From positions 100,374,998 to 100,438,997 of the forward strand of contig OX328124.1 in NCBI GenBank assembly GCA_946811695.1: 64,000 nt of DNA. Direction: 5' to 3'. The stretch is from Gonocerus acuteangulatus (lineage: Eukaryota; Arthropoda; Insecta; Hemiptera; Coreidae). Positions 42,390 through 53,808 of the stretch are shown here, piece by piece. The position numbers and the translations under genes were made by a program. The notes under the pieces were generated by a model, which searched no databases, had not been told where the DNA came from, and saw nothing but the letters and a program-made list of their open reading frames with translations. Position 1 is the stretch's first letter; each line of letters begins with the position of its first letter.

Positions 42390-43156
42390 TTACCGTGATA
42401 GGAACATACCTTCCAATTTACAAATTGTATCGTTGTGACCCAGCAAAACTAATAAATAATAATTACAATAATTTTATAACTATAGCGATAAACGCCGGTA
42501 TTCATTTTGAAACACCTGGTATAATCGCATTTTTCAGTTATTTTAAAAGAATCACAGTCCGTCACTTATCAAAAAGATAATTCTCCAAAGTTTGGCACAC
42601 CTAATGACGTTTGATAACGATTAATTAATTTCGATCCCATGTTTCCCGACGTATTCACCACGGTGGGATGGTTGTGAGACCTATATTTGAAATATTCATA
42701 ACATTCCATCCCATGACAGCATACCGATCCTTGACAGGACCAGCTCGATACTACCCCCGAACTGACAACGATCTAATTAGCTTACATCCTCCTTTGATAT
42801 ATTGCTCTTCCGATGGTTATTACATACATCTATTGTCCGCGGGGAGACTTACACATCCCTCCGTTTGTTTTACTTTAGTGCAAGGTCATAGTTTTCTTTT
42901 GGTTTAGCTGCTAAAATTTCTCGCTCTGATTTCTCATATTTTCTATCTGAATAATTCGTATTCGTCACTGTATATGCCTTGGGTCATTCTACCCATAAGT
43001 GATAAGTGGGTGCACCACTTCCGTTTTACTCTGCACCCATAGAGTTCCAATTTTCCATAGAGAAAATTCTGCACCATTATCTTCAAAACAATGGTCTTCA
43101 TGTAGCCATATGCAATAGATTTTTCCCTGATCAGGTCATTAAGCATGAATTGCAGA

Positions 43157-43159
<3 letters not shown>
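42390..43159. other. Unassigned DNA
   Basis: No recognised gene. CCATCCCATGACAGCATACC-like wording occurs twice (near 42,370 and 42,707), hinting at an old duplication. Confidence 0.4.

Positions 43160-43204
<45 letters not shown>
43160..43204. repeat. Poly(A) tract
   Basis: About 44 A. It may be the tail of a retrocopy lying to the left, but no body was recognised. Confidence 0.9.
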
Positions 43205-43207
<3 letters not shown>

Positions 43208-43209
43208 GG

Positions 43210-44062
43210 CACAGAAGAGAAACAAGTCCTCCACAGTGAAGACACCATTTTTTATTTTCATTATTCACCATTCACATTTTCACTATTTTTTATTTTTTAA
43301 ATTTTAATAATAAATAATTTAGTTAAAACAAAATAATCCTCTTTAAAAGAAATAAGCAAAATATCAGGACTGATTGGAAGAAATATGATATTTATTTAAA
43401 GAGCATCGTTACTCGAGGGATTTGTCCTTTGATAAATTAATATTTTTACTCATTTAAAATACAATACATTCATAAAAAACAAAATTAAATCATTTATATA
43501 AATCAAGGGAGAGACGGGAATCAATAATAAAATATTTTTATATTGTTTCCTACTGTGTAATTAATGAAGAGAAATGAATATAAAAAAAATAAAAATAAAT
43601 AATATTTTGATATTAATACCTTATTTATATATAAATTTACATTGAAAATTCCACAAGCAATTCCATAAGCATTAACGATTTATCTTTTTGCCATTTTTTT
43701 AATTGTGGGTAAAGTTTTGAAAATATTTTATTGCGTTTAACATTTTAAACCGTATAAGTTATAAAGGATACGCATATTTTCTGCAGTATGATGTCGGTAT
43801 GGGTGATATATTTAGTTGTAAATTAATCTTTGCGCTTGTTATCAGACAAAAAAAAAAAATATCCTCAATTATCCTCAGCCTTGTCAAATCCTTCTGTTCT
43901 TTAAAGGATATTCTTTATAAGAGGCCTTGACTTAGGGTTTTATTTGTCTTAATTTATTTACATATAAATATAAATAAGTCATATAACATATTAATGGTAC
44001 ACTAACAATTCCCGCAAATTATAGTTTCATTTTCAAAAAGAAGAGATTAGAAGTGTTTCCAG

Positions 44063-44063
<1 letters not shown>
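43210..44063. other. Unassigned, very AT-rich DNA
   Basis: No gene or repeat was recognised. Confidence 0.5.
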
Positions 44064-44102
<39 letters not shown>

Positions 44103-44247
44103 GGGCGAGCTATCCACACATGGGGGTGTAATGGCCCCTGAGGAGGTGGCATAAAGGCCACGAAACGTGCAGGGCGTACAAACAATAAATAGTACAAAGA
44201 AAATTGGAGTACTATTCTTTTGATCATGGCCATATATAAAGAATAAA

Positions 44248-44293
<46 letters not shown>
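44064..44293. repeat. Two (TA)n tracts flanking a hammerhead-like repeat
   Basis: TA tracts lie at about 44,064-44,100 and 44,253-44,293, with the motif at 44,130-44,178 between them. Confidence 0.9.
44130..44178 (+). ncRNA. Hammerhead-like ribozyme motif
   Basis: GGCCC precedes the core CTGAGGA (44,138-44,144). One G and a GTGGC/GCCAC helix II of 5 bp with an ATAAAG loop follow, then GAAACGT and GGGC, which pairs with GCCC as helix I. The extra nucleotide between core and helix II, and a G where H17 is expected, argue for reduced or no activity. Similar motifs are known in Penelope-like retroelements. Confidence 0.45.
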
Positions 44294-44295
<2 letters not shown>

Positions 44296-44299
44296 GTAA

Positions 44300-46385
44300 A
44301 ATAGGGTCAACTTAGTGCATTATGGTGAAATTGGTACAATCCAATACTGCTAGGATATATTCATTTATGTGGTACCAAAAAGGTCGAACTTTGCCCAAAG
44401 AGTGCGCACAGACAAATCTATACCTATATACAAGCACTATAGTTTTCTGTCACCACGCTGTACAAATGTTTATTTAATGGTATGGATTGGTTTATTACGT
44501 TGGGGAGAATAGTTTTCATAAAATAAAATGTCCAGACTATTGCCCATTATGTACATTCATTATGCTATCCACAGCGCTTCATCAAGAATTTTTACGATGC
44601 CGTTTTGGGATTACTTTTCGGAGCTCCGGAATTATATCACAAACCACGACTAAAGCTAATTTAATAATAAAGCTTTCATCAAAGATTTTAAATTATAATA
44701 ATTTAAATATGATTTAAATTATAGTTTAAAAGAAATGTGTATTCTTTGAATAAGAAACGGTATTAAGTATGTTTACAATATACTGGTACGTAGCACAACA
44801 TCTTTGCCTGTTTAATTTTATTCAGGAGATTCAAATGTCTGCTGTATGGCTTCAGAATTTTGGCCACATCAGCTTCATTTTGATATTTTGAACCGTTTCC
44901 AATTTTTTTATTAACCGATTTTTTTATTAATTGTTCATGTCCATTATCGCCTTATTAACCGTTTTTAATACTCGTCCCTGAGCAATAAACCCCTGAACCT
45001 ACGAAATCTATTAAAGTAAAGGAAGGAATCAGGTTGGAAAGCAGGGCATTTATTCGCTCATTTACTCTTGTCCGACCGTTGCGGGGATTGAGGTCAAATA
45101 GAACCTCAAAGGGAAAATAATAAAAGGGTTCCCACGAAAAACCACCGCAAAAGCCATTCCTCAGTGAAGAGGAAGTTGAGTCTAGAAAAAAAAATGACCG
45201 ATTATTTTTCGCATTTGGCATGAGAAGTGCTTCTTCCTTTTTCATCAGCTTTTCTTTGAATAATTTTCCAATGGTCTTAAAAAATATTATTATTCTGTTC
45301 ATTCTATAGAACAAATAATTTCAGTAGATGTTATTACCAGTTAAAAGTTTTCTAGGTAAGAAGAAAATCATTGTTGACTTTATAGAAAGAATATCCAGTT
45401 CCTAATGGTCAAATCACATTGAATGCGCCGGTTTACTTTCCATCATCACATTCCATTTTGGTTTTACTGGTTGTAGTTAAGCCACGCTGCGTGTTGTTAG
45501 TACATAAGTGGATGGGTGACAAGGGAAACCAAATGATGATGGTACTATAATTGTGTGGAAAACAGTAGATATTCCGATGCTTATAGCTTAAAAGTTAAAA
45601 AAAAAATAAAAATAATTAGTATGTATCGAAAATATTTTTTATCAGCTACCAATATTATCTACTTCCATGCAGACAAAAATTTATTGTGAAGTACAGAAAG
45701 CTGTACAGTCTACAAGATGGCTGGCCATCTAACCAGGAAACATATTTGTTTTAAGTATCAACGTTTTTTCAAACATTTCCTTATACAATTTAACAAAGAA
45801 CGGGCCTCTTCTGTTCAAGCAGTTGATCCACTTTAGTTTCGAACAACTAAAATAAATAAATAAATAAGGAACGCGCTTAAAGGCTGGATTATTTTTATAC
45901 AGGGTGACCCGTTTATGCGGGCCACAATTTATACATCTTTTAAACCGATAAAGATTTAGGAAAATTCTAAAGTTGTAGCTCTTATCGGGAGCTTTCAGAT
46001 GCCTTATTTCTTTATCTCAAAGAATTTAGTTGTAACCATTATGCGTTCACAAAATTCGGCGTTTTCTTTTTACCCCAGATTTTTACTACATTTTTGAAAA
46101 CAACTCAAAATATCAAATTTAATCAAACCGCCAAACATAGGATCATGGCAGTTATGGACACCACCAGTGGCGCTGCTGTTTACTTCTGAGCAACTGTGTC
46201 TGTTATTCTATTATTATGATTGTGTACTTATCATATACCTACTGATAAAGAAACAAAAATGTGAAGTTTCGTAGTACCTCACCACAAGGGGACAACATTG
46301 ATTGCATAAATAATTGATTAAGATGTTAATTAAAAATATTAAAGATCAAAAAGTATTCGAAAAAATGAATTCTGATGCTGAGTAC
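44300..46385. other. Unassigned DNA
   Basis: No gene was recognised. ACAGGGTGACCCGTTTATGC at 45,899 resembles the end of a TA-flanked DNA repeat, but a matching second end was not found. Confidence 0.45.
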
Positions 46386-46441
46386 ACTTTCTCACATTTT
46401 GAAAAATGTGCATAGTAATGCAGCTCCTGCGAGACGGACTA
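46386..46441 (-). mobile_element. HINE-2 terminal fragment
   Basis: AATGCAGCTCCTGCGAGACGGAC matches the right-hand terminus of the HINE-2 copies at 3,002 and 38,984. The preceding CACTTTCTCACATTTTG is a diverged subterminal repeat. Confidence 0.55.
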
Positions 46442-46820
46442 TAGTAGAGCGATGTGATTTAGTGTAGCAGAAACAGGCTTGCCTATGTAAAATCGATACT
46501 AATGGGATAAGAGCGTAATGAGCGCCTCCATTGATGATAAGGCACTGCAGCGTGAGAGCGGTACTTGCATCGAGTGCGTGAGAGCGGTACGTGCAGTGAG
46601 TGCGTGAGATCCTTGTCAGGGCTCTCCGTCCTATCATAATTCTTATCATCCTCTCTCCTTTTATCGATTTACTCAAAAGGGGAATGTTTACTCCGCTCTC
46701 CTACGTTCGCGTCCAGTCTCAGAGAATTATCATAGAAATCGCCCAATTTCACTATCTCTGGTGCTTATGAACTTTCCTAGTAGGCCCTCTTTTGAATTTT
46801 AAAAAACAAAGGTTTAGGTT

Positions 46821-47079
46821 AATAGGATGCAAAGCAGGTCAAACGCATCAACTGTTTTATTCCTTTTATTCGAACAGAACGTTTTCGAGGTTACAACCTC
46901 ATCCTCAGTTTCCTCCTATAGCTCAGCGTTACTCCAGCAAGGGTACAGTCCGAAGAAGGTCTGAGTGAACGTCGCTGAGCTATAGGAGGGCCCTGAGGAT
47001 GAGGTTGTTACATCGAAAACGCACTGTTGAATAAAAGGAATAAAACAGTCGAGGCGTTTGACATGCTTTGCATCCTATT
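46821..47079. repeat. Inverted repeat, ~107-bp arms, with hammerhead-like motif in each arm
   Basis: The arms are 46,821-46,928 and 46,973-47,079 (AATAGGATGCAAAGCAGGTC ... CCTATAGCTCAGCG and inverse), with a 44-nt centre. Minus-strand 46,876-46,912 reads CTGAGGA, T, a 6-bp GAGGTT/AACCTC hairpin, GAA, then self-complementary AACGTT and C. The plus-strand arm has the same motif at 46,993 with a weaker helix II. Head-to-head repeats with hammerheads are reported for Penelope-like elements. The element class here is inference. Confidence 0.75.
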
Positions 47080-47084
47080 TACTA

Positions 47085-47680
47085 TGATGAATCTTTACCA
47101 GTCAACTAACCACAATTGTAGGAAGGTTTAGTTTGTATTCCAGGGTGAATCACTTTCAAATTATTGTTTATAAGTTCTTTGGGAAGCATCTTGAAGTAGA
47201 ATATTAGAACCGACGTTTCGGTTTGAATTAGACGAGGACAACCCTGAGGTAGACGATAAAGAAAATTATAAGATTCTAAAATGGGATGAAATAGGACTTC
47301 TGTTGCGATCTCGGGGCACCATAACGCAGTACATCCAGGAGTTTGCCAAGAAATAGAAACTCAAACAAGAGGTCCTATTACGCATCAGCAAGACAATCCT
47401 CAAAGACACAATAAATATGGTAAATTACCATCTTTTTTAAGGATGAAGAAAAAATATGAAAATGAAAGTACGTATACATCAGCGGGGATAACATTTGTGA
47501 ATTATATAAAATAAATAGACCACTGAGGCGGTAAGCAAGCTTTGTCTCAATCTTACCGACAATTCCAAGAACAAAATAAATCAAATAACTTTTTAGAAAA
47601 TTGTCTATTACTGGTTTTAATAGAATACTGTCGGCCAATGTGGTCAGCTACCACTCAGATTGGTCTACTACACATTGACG
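47085..47680. other. Unassigned DNA
   Basis: GAACCGACGTTTCGGTTTGA near 47,208 is a hammerhead-3'-half-like repeat on the minus strand. No gene was recognised. Confidence 0.4.
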
Positions 47681-47735
47681 AGGTCAACCTCATAAGCGGG
47701 TTTCCTTCCTATGGAGGGGGGGGGGGAAGGACACC
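47681..47735 (+). mobile_element. HINE-1 hairpin-end fragment
   Basis: GAGGTCAACCTCATAAGCGG, then GTTTCCTTCCTATGGAGGGG, matches the right end as in 3,960-4,000. The terminal GCGCTAAAA is lost. Confidence 0.55.
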
Positions 47736-47739
47736 TACT

Positions 47740-48995
47740 GAAATGGTAATAGGAATTGATTCACAATACAGAAAATAAATAAAATATTATCCAATAGGAA
47801 CAATCGTCGAGAAGAATTTACTATTAAAAGGAAAGCTAGGTACTCGGTTATCTATATCCTGAGTTGCCTTTCCTTAGTGTAGATTTCTGTGAAAAACGAA
47901 ACCTTGGTTTAAAATTATTTATAAGAAAAATGCTAAAGTTATTGGACTATGTGAAGTAGTCACATTTTTAGTTGGCAGTGTGTTATACCTGACCGGTAAA
48001 AATAGCCACAAGGATCAGGTGCACATTTCAATAAGTAACTATAAACAACTCAAAGCTTGTCAAATATAGCACTATGTCTTGTTGCGAGAGGAACATAACT
48101 CATCTTTCCTGGCATGCTACCAAAATATAAAGAGTTTATGCATGGAGGATCTTGAAAAAAATAAAATAAACAACATTCCGGTTTAAAAACTTGGTACTGT
48201 TTCATCATTTACCAAATAATATTGTGATGTGTTAAGTATGGTATGCTATTTATTAGGTAGTATCCTATTTATTAGGAAACGTTTAAAGGACAATTATTGC
48301 CAGGTTCAATTCGATGCATGAGAGAAACGATAGTAATTCATTTTTTTGGACGAAATAAACTGACAAACCCAGAGGAACGTCTTTGAAGGAAGTTTGAATC
48401 AAAACATTAATCAGTCCACAATGTTCATCTCGGAAGACATCTAACGTTTTAAATCGTTTAACCTGAACATGTAAAATTCAAAAGTATTTCTAATACAATT
48501 TTTTATTTCATCCCCAGAAGATGATGACAGTTTGTTTCTGTTAGTACGTTTAAAACAGGAAAGGTATGTGGTTGAAGGATTCCAGAAGTTCTGAGATATT
48601 TATACAAGGTCAGAAACCTTCAGCTCGTCCAATCACATCACACCTGGACGGTCGGTTTCACGGCTTTCAATCTCCCTCAATACACTCTCCTTTCCACTCT
48701 AATCCATATTCTATTGAGCACTCATCTTAGTATTAATATTTATTTTATTAATAGTTTATCGCAATAAAGGCGACGAAACTGCGACAATGTTTTCACTGTT
48801 AAAACCAACAAATCATGAGGTAGTACATAATAACTGTGTGAGGCTTTAGTTTACTTTGTGTAGATATTTCAGTGCCTCACTCAGTAATATTTATTTCTAT
48901 GAATAAAGGACAAAAGAAAAAAAATAAGCAACAAAGAAAAATAACATAAAGAAAAAAAAAGAGAAAAAATTCAAATAAAAAATAAAAAAAAAGGG
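47740..48995. other. Unassigned DNA
   Basis: No gene was recognised. A-rich runs occur near 48,915-48,990, next to the LINE remnant. Confidence 0.45.
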
Positions 48996-48999
48996 GTAG

Positions 49000-49270
49000 G
49001 GGTGGGTTTGATGTTATCCATGTATTCTGTGTTAGAAAGGAATTGGAATATGTCTGTAATATGTTTGCTGTCATCTGAAAGTAATTCATGCATATTTTGT
49101 GGTAAGTTAGTGTTTTGCCTAAGTCTACAATCTGTCAGTAAGTGTTTAACAGTAAGTGCGGTATTGCAGTACTGGCATATTGGCCTGTCTTTCCTGTCAT
49201 GAGGTATGAGTGAGTCAGTAGGGAATGGCCTATCCTCAGCCGGCAGAGGACGACATTAGTATTAATATTA
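49000..49270 (-). pseudogene. LINE C-terminal remnant (third copy of the RNase H family)
   Basis: The minus strand reads RLRIGHSLLTHSYLM, then after one frame change KDRPICQYCNTALTVKHLLT and DCRLRQNTNLPQNMHELLSD. The knuckle has spacing C-x2-C-x7-H-x4-C as in the remnants at 4.4 and 6.7 kb. An A-rich run at 48,915-48,990 may be its tail on the minus-strand 3' side. Confidence 0.75.
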
Positions 49271-49274
49271 AATG

Positions 49275-52125
49275 TTTGGAGTTTTTGAGCCCCGCGATCT
49301 AGTTTATTTGTATATTTTTTTCATGTCTAATAATGCCATGCTACTAATGCCAAGACCACCAAGTAATAAAGTTCAACGCAATATTAAAACTACTTCTGTA
49401 GTTGCTGATCAGTAAAGGAACATAAGATAAAAAAGTGGGAGTTTCGAAACTCTTTGCAGTTGTTACCAGTCATTTATGTGGAGAAAACCCGCTTGTATAC
49501 CGACGCGCAATCCGGAGATGTCTCAAATTCTTACATAATTATCTAGAGCTATCTGTTTTCTCTCTAGCTGCTTCAAAAAGAGTCCGATTTTGCTGCTGTT
49601 GGAAAGTATCTGTCTCAACCAGAGGACCGTTACAAAATATACAAGATATACCAATGTAATTTCAAGTGTGCTAGAAAGAAAAAGGGTTCTGAGTCAACAC
49701 TGTTCCTCATTGTGTTTTAATATGCCTCCCATATTCACGGACAATGTATTCCTTCCCAACTGCACTAGTTCCTCTCGTAAGCTCTGCTCTACCATCAATT
49801 TAAATATTCTGATGCCAATCAGCTGGTCAGAATCGATATTGTCAAGGTTATATTATGTTATCTGTCTATTTGCTAAATATCTTGTTCATTCCGATGGATT
49901 TAAGTCGTGCGCAAGAAAGAAGACGCATTTTCCTAGCAGAAACAAGAACAGCACAAACAACACTAACAAGGGGGAAAACGGATGTCAGATTCGTTTTTAG
50001 CACATTGAAAACCCCCTGAATTCAAATTTTGGGAATATTACAAAAATAAAGAAAAATGCATTTTAAATTTCGCTAAGGGGGACCCTTAAGATTTTGTTAA
50101 AGATTAACCAATCACATATTTCAAAGAATATTCTCCCGATTCAAAAAAAACTAGGATGGTCAATAAAGGACCTAATATGACACATTTCCCTCCAATTGTT
50201 GTGTTTCTACATGTTCTGGGATCGACGTTATATAGAAAAACGTTTACATTTTGTTTTTATTTTGAAACCCATTTGTTGCCGGTACCTTCTGAGATAATAC
50301 AATAGTCATTTATATAGTTAGAAAAAGGAGTCTTTCTTCTTTTGAAAGATTTCATTGACGTAAAAATCGGATTATCTCAAGGTGAGATATTGAATTTCAA
50401 AACGTCACGTTAATTTTCCGCTCACAAATTTTTAGTCTCTTCCAGACTGGGAAAAATCATTATTTTTTGTTTTCAATGATATTCACTACATTAGGGTTTC
50501 TTGGGGTTCTGGTTTTAAATCTGCTATTATTTTTTGTGTAAAAAAATGTATAATACCTACTAGTTTACTTGAAAACGTAAGCATATTTTTGAATTTATTT
50601 GACGAAATATAAATTATTGTTTAACTATTATATTTTTCCTTTAATCTACTCTAAAAAAAAAATGAATTGGTGAAAAAATCATGTCGATAACATTTTGTAA
50701 ACTGGATATAAAAAATAAAGCACTTTCAACCTATTTTATTTTATTTCTCGGCTCCTAAGGTGCATTGGACGGAACGCTCGGACACGTGTCGACTGTTCTT
50801 CAACGTAGAATCACCAGAAAAAAAGTGGTCCAGATCGGTGACCCCATCGCTGTATACTCCCCTTGTAAGAAGTCAAACGACAAACAATGAAAAGAAATCG
50901 CGTAAAATACACAAATCCACCAGTGAATTGCGTCGAAAACAGAAAGTAAACAGGACGGTTACTACAACGGACAATAGAATTGCCCATAGGAATAGGCCAA
51001 TAGGAATCCTAATGAGTTATACGCCTGCGCTTATAATCGAGATCTCTGAACGAGGCCACATGTCTAACCTTCCTTGAAACTAATACGTAAGTACCGATAT
51101 TTGGAATGGGTTCTCAAGTGGTTACCACTCTATTAAATACAGGATATGACTAATGCATTTTATTTTTTCGAAAAAAATCCAACACCCATGGTGGGATTTC
51201 AATATGCTATCCTGGCCATCGGGCCTACAGCTGTGTAGTCAAATTACTGAACTTTGTAGAAACAGAGAGAAAAAGAAATATACCTCTAAAGGTTTAAGAA
51301 TCAATGATAACTTCCACAGGAAGTCTTTTCACTAGGGAAAGCCCTTCAGTAAAAGTTCAAAACTATTTGAAGATCCCAGGAGAATGGTTTAGTTCATTAG
51401 TTTAAAAGGGGCACAGGGGGGGGGGGGGGGTTGTGCAATTTCATCAACTATCGTTCAATTCTATAGAAGGACTGTACCAATTCACTTCATCTAATGCAAC
51501 CTGTCATTATCCAGTGACATCTACTATATATTCCTCAAATACCACTCACTCACTCACTGACCTATCATCGCCCAGCCCAAACTACTTGACAGAAAAAATT
51601 CGAAATTTTGCATGGACACTCCCTTTGGGATTTAAACACAATTTTTAAATATTTTTAAAGGGGTTTGAATTTTTAGGTGGTTATAAAGAGAGCACTCGCC
51701 TAGGCAGTTGTTACCGTACTGTCAGCTGTTACCTTACTGTATCTATTTCATAATATTATTTTTATTTTCGGTTCATTTCAACTATTATTGCAGACTTTGA
51801 ATTACTAGAAATAAACTCTGATTTATTCCCTCATTGAGTTTGTAATCCCCCATCTTGTAATGGTCTATCCGAGGTAATAATATCCCGAACCCTTCAGCAT
51901 CCCCAATCAGAACACTTCTTGTTAGTTCTCGTAAATATAATAGGTGTTTCCTAATGACATCATGAATTTTAATGTCCATTTATTATTGACTTCGAATTTT
52001 GACCTGTACTGGTTAAACTCCTGTTACTGGTAACCTATAGATAACGGGCTATCTCTCGGTTACCTATTTGCAGACACTCGTCCGGGGCGCCCCAGTGACC
52101 AGAAACATTATACTTTGATTAATTA
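49275..52125. other. Unassigned DNA, no supported gene
   Basis: Open frames of 136 codons (49,590-50,000) and 105 codons (50,760-51,077) have no recognised motifs, signal sequence or splice context, and I do not call them genes. A run of about 15 G lies at 51,416-51,430. TGGTAACCTATAGATAACGG at 52,028 resembles the SINE-B 3' body. Confidence 0.45.
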
Positions 52126-52126
52126 T

Positions 52127-52272
52127 CAATTGATGAATAACATATAGTATGGCGAGAACCGTGCTGCAATAAACTGCACAAAATTAAGTGTTAGCGTTAA
52201 TTTTGATGATACATTATTTAACGCAATAAAGTAACTACTTATCTGCCGTGACAAAGCACGGGTATTCAGCTA
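52127..52272 (+). mobile_element. Non-autonomous Helitron 3' part, second copy
   Basis: It matches 1-142 (CAATTGATGAATAACA; GTTAATTTTGATGATACATT). The terminal hairpin CCGT...ACGG is kept, but the end reads CTAT instead of CTAG. Confidence 0.65.
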
Positions 52273-52356
52273 TTTTTGTAATAAAATAAGATTTATTTTT
52301 TTATAGCGTGATGCATTGCGTTTATTTTTTTTAATTGGTTCTTTAAAATAAAGTGG

Positions 52357-52564
52357 AAGCCCTGTGACCGTGAGTGTTAAGGCGTGAGCACTTATTACTC
52401 CCTGCCAGGGGTCGTGGTTTCGATTCCCACTATGAGGCGGTGGCTTTTCTTTAGAAAAAAGAAAGCGCATCAGCCATATGCTGGCTAGAAAAGGGTGGTA
52501 ACCTATAGATATCCCGTCCTAAAATTCTGCATTAATAATAATGGATGTTAAAATTTAAATAAAT
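52357..52564 (+). mobile_element. SINE-B with a 12-bp target duplication
   Basis: The tRNA-like head, CTAGAAAAGGGTGGTAACCT body and TTAATAATAATGGATGTT tail are all present. AAAATAAAGTGG occurs at 52,345-52,356 and 52,565-52,576. Confidence 0.9.
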
Positions 52565-52576
52565 AAAATAAAGTGG

Positions 52577-53049
52577 TCTTATTGAGTTGACTTAAGTTAC
52601 CTAGTTTTATTTTAGATTTACCGGTTGATGTATCTTTCTTCCAGGTATGCAGATTCCCTTCATGGGCTTGCGAAGTAATTACAATCTCCAGAGGTGAGAA
52701 TAAAAATTAGATTTTTTTTGGTTGATGGATGGCCTGTCAATAAAGATGAAATCCTCTTAAAAGATTGAACCATTACTGTCACTGAAGTTTAGGCAGGATG
52801 GGGTATTTTCTTTCTGCTCTGCATGCATATGGGGCAGTCTTGTTTGCTTGTATCGATTTGGACCGATGGACTCCATGATAATAATCGACCTATATTTAAT
52901 TTTCTGCAATGAAGGTCGTACAATATGGATCGCGTGGATGTTATTGCTACTCATTTTATGTCTATAAAGCTTCAGAACCCTGTTTTTATACTCTAAAAGC
53001 TTAACACACTTGCAAAAAACATACAAATATTTCATGAAAACAGAAACTT
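52577..53049. other. Unassigned DNA
   Basis: No gene was recognised. A 92-codon minus frame at 52,757-53,035 has no known features. Confidence 0.4.
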
Positions 53050-53061
53050 TTTATTGCTTTT

Positions 53062-53235
53062 AAAATTTTTAACGTCCACTATTATTATCTACGAATTTTG
53101 GGACGGGTTATCTATAGGTTATCACCCTTTTATAGTCAGAATAGGGCTGATGCCTTTTCTTTTTTTCTAAAGAAAATCCACAACCCCACAGTGGGAATCG
53201 AACCCTTGACCTTTGGCAGGGCCACCGGACCTCCA
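53062..53235 (-). mobile_element. SINE-B with a 12-bp target duplication, head shortened
   Basis: TTTATTGCTTTT occurs at 53,050-53,061 and 53,236-53,247. The minus strand matches the SINE-B consensus, but the part between A-box and B-box is deleted. Confidence 0.88.
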
Positions 53236-53271
53236 TTTATTGCTTTTTAACAATGAATAATTCATTGTTCG

Positions 53272-53336
53272 GAGGCCTGGTGACCGTGAGTGTTAAGGCG
53301 TGAGCACTTAACACTCCGTGCTTTAGAAAAAAAAAA
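53272..53336 (+). mobile_element. SINE-B, left half (split by HINE-1)
   Basis: GGCCTGGTGACCGTGAGTGT through ACACTCCGTG and CTTTAGAAAAA. The B-box part is deleted. The rest of the same SINE resumes at 55,232. Confidence 0.8.
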
Positions 53337-53473
53337 GTCCGACTCGCAGGAACTGCCTCATCTTAGCGCGGTTCCGTTCTTATCCCTAGTCTAATTTCGA
53401 AAGATTAAAATAGAAGCAGTTATTATTTTGTTGAGAGGAGATCGTTGACCGTTGATGATGCAAGGTAGGGATT

Positions 53474-53610
53474 GTCCGGGTTAGGTCACTGCTACTTAAT
53501 AATACATACCCCATATGTGTATGTATGTGGGCATATATATGTACATATGTGTGCGTGTATATGTGTATGTGTATATGCATATATATAAATATATATATAT
53601 ATTATATATG

Positions 53611-53643
<33 letters not shown>

Positions 53644-53808
53644 GTTAGGTATATTTACATAGATATGTGCATATATTAGTGTTAAATATGTCCTACTTGT
53701 ATTTACAGCCCTGATGAAGGCTTGAAGTTCAAGCCGAAACGTCGGCACAATAAAACCATTTTTACGATAAAATGTAGTTATATTAAGTAGCAGTGACCGA
53801 ACCCTGAC
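53474..53808. mobile_element. 335-bp inverted-repeat insert with hammerhead-like motif
   Basis: GTCCGGGTTAGGTCACTGCT and following ACTTAAT (53,474-53,500) are inverted at 53,782-53,808 with two mismatches. Inside are TA/TG-rich sequence and the motif at 53,705-53,745. The structure resembles terminal parts of Penelope-like elements, but no coding confirms it. Confidence 0.6.
53705..53745 (+). ncRNA. Hammerhead-like ribozyme motif, best conserved in the window
   Basis: GCC precedes CTGATGA (intact core), then A, then a 6-bp GGCTTG/CAAGCC helix II, then GAA, ACGT (self-complementary helix III without loop), C17 and GGC, which pairs with GCC as helix I. Everything but one extra A before helix II fits the type I hammerhead. 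Predicted cleavage would follow GTC. Hammerheads with very short helix III are known from Penelope-like elements and act best as dimers. Activity here is not shown. Confidence 0.55.

Noticed and set aside
45899..46160. Complete MITE beginning ACAGGGTGACCCG
   Set aside because: Only one end-like sequence was found; no inverse partner or duplication was identified.
47200..47260. Hammerhead motif on the minus strand
   Set aside because: Only the 3' half (CCGAAACGTCGG) is present; no CTGANGA core lies upstream. The same holds for 35,385-35,400.
49590..50000. 136-codon open frame as a gene
   Set aside because: No domain, no homologous segment in the window, and mixed composition. A frame of this length is expected by chance in 64 kb.
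50760..51077. 105-codon open frame as a gene
   Set aside because: It is Lys/Arg/Thr-rich without any recognised motif or splice context. The evidence is insufficient.
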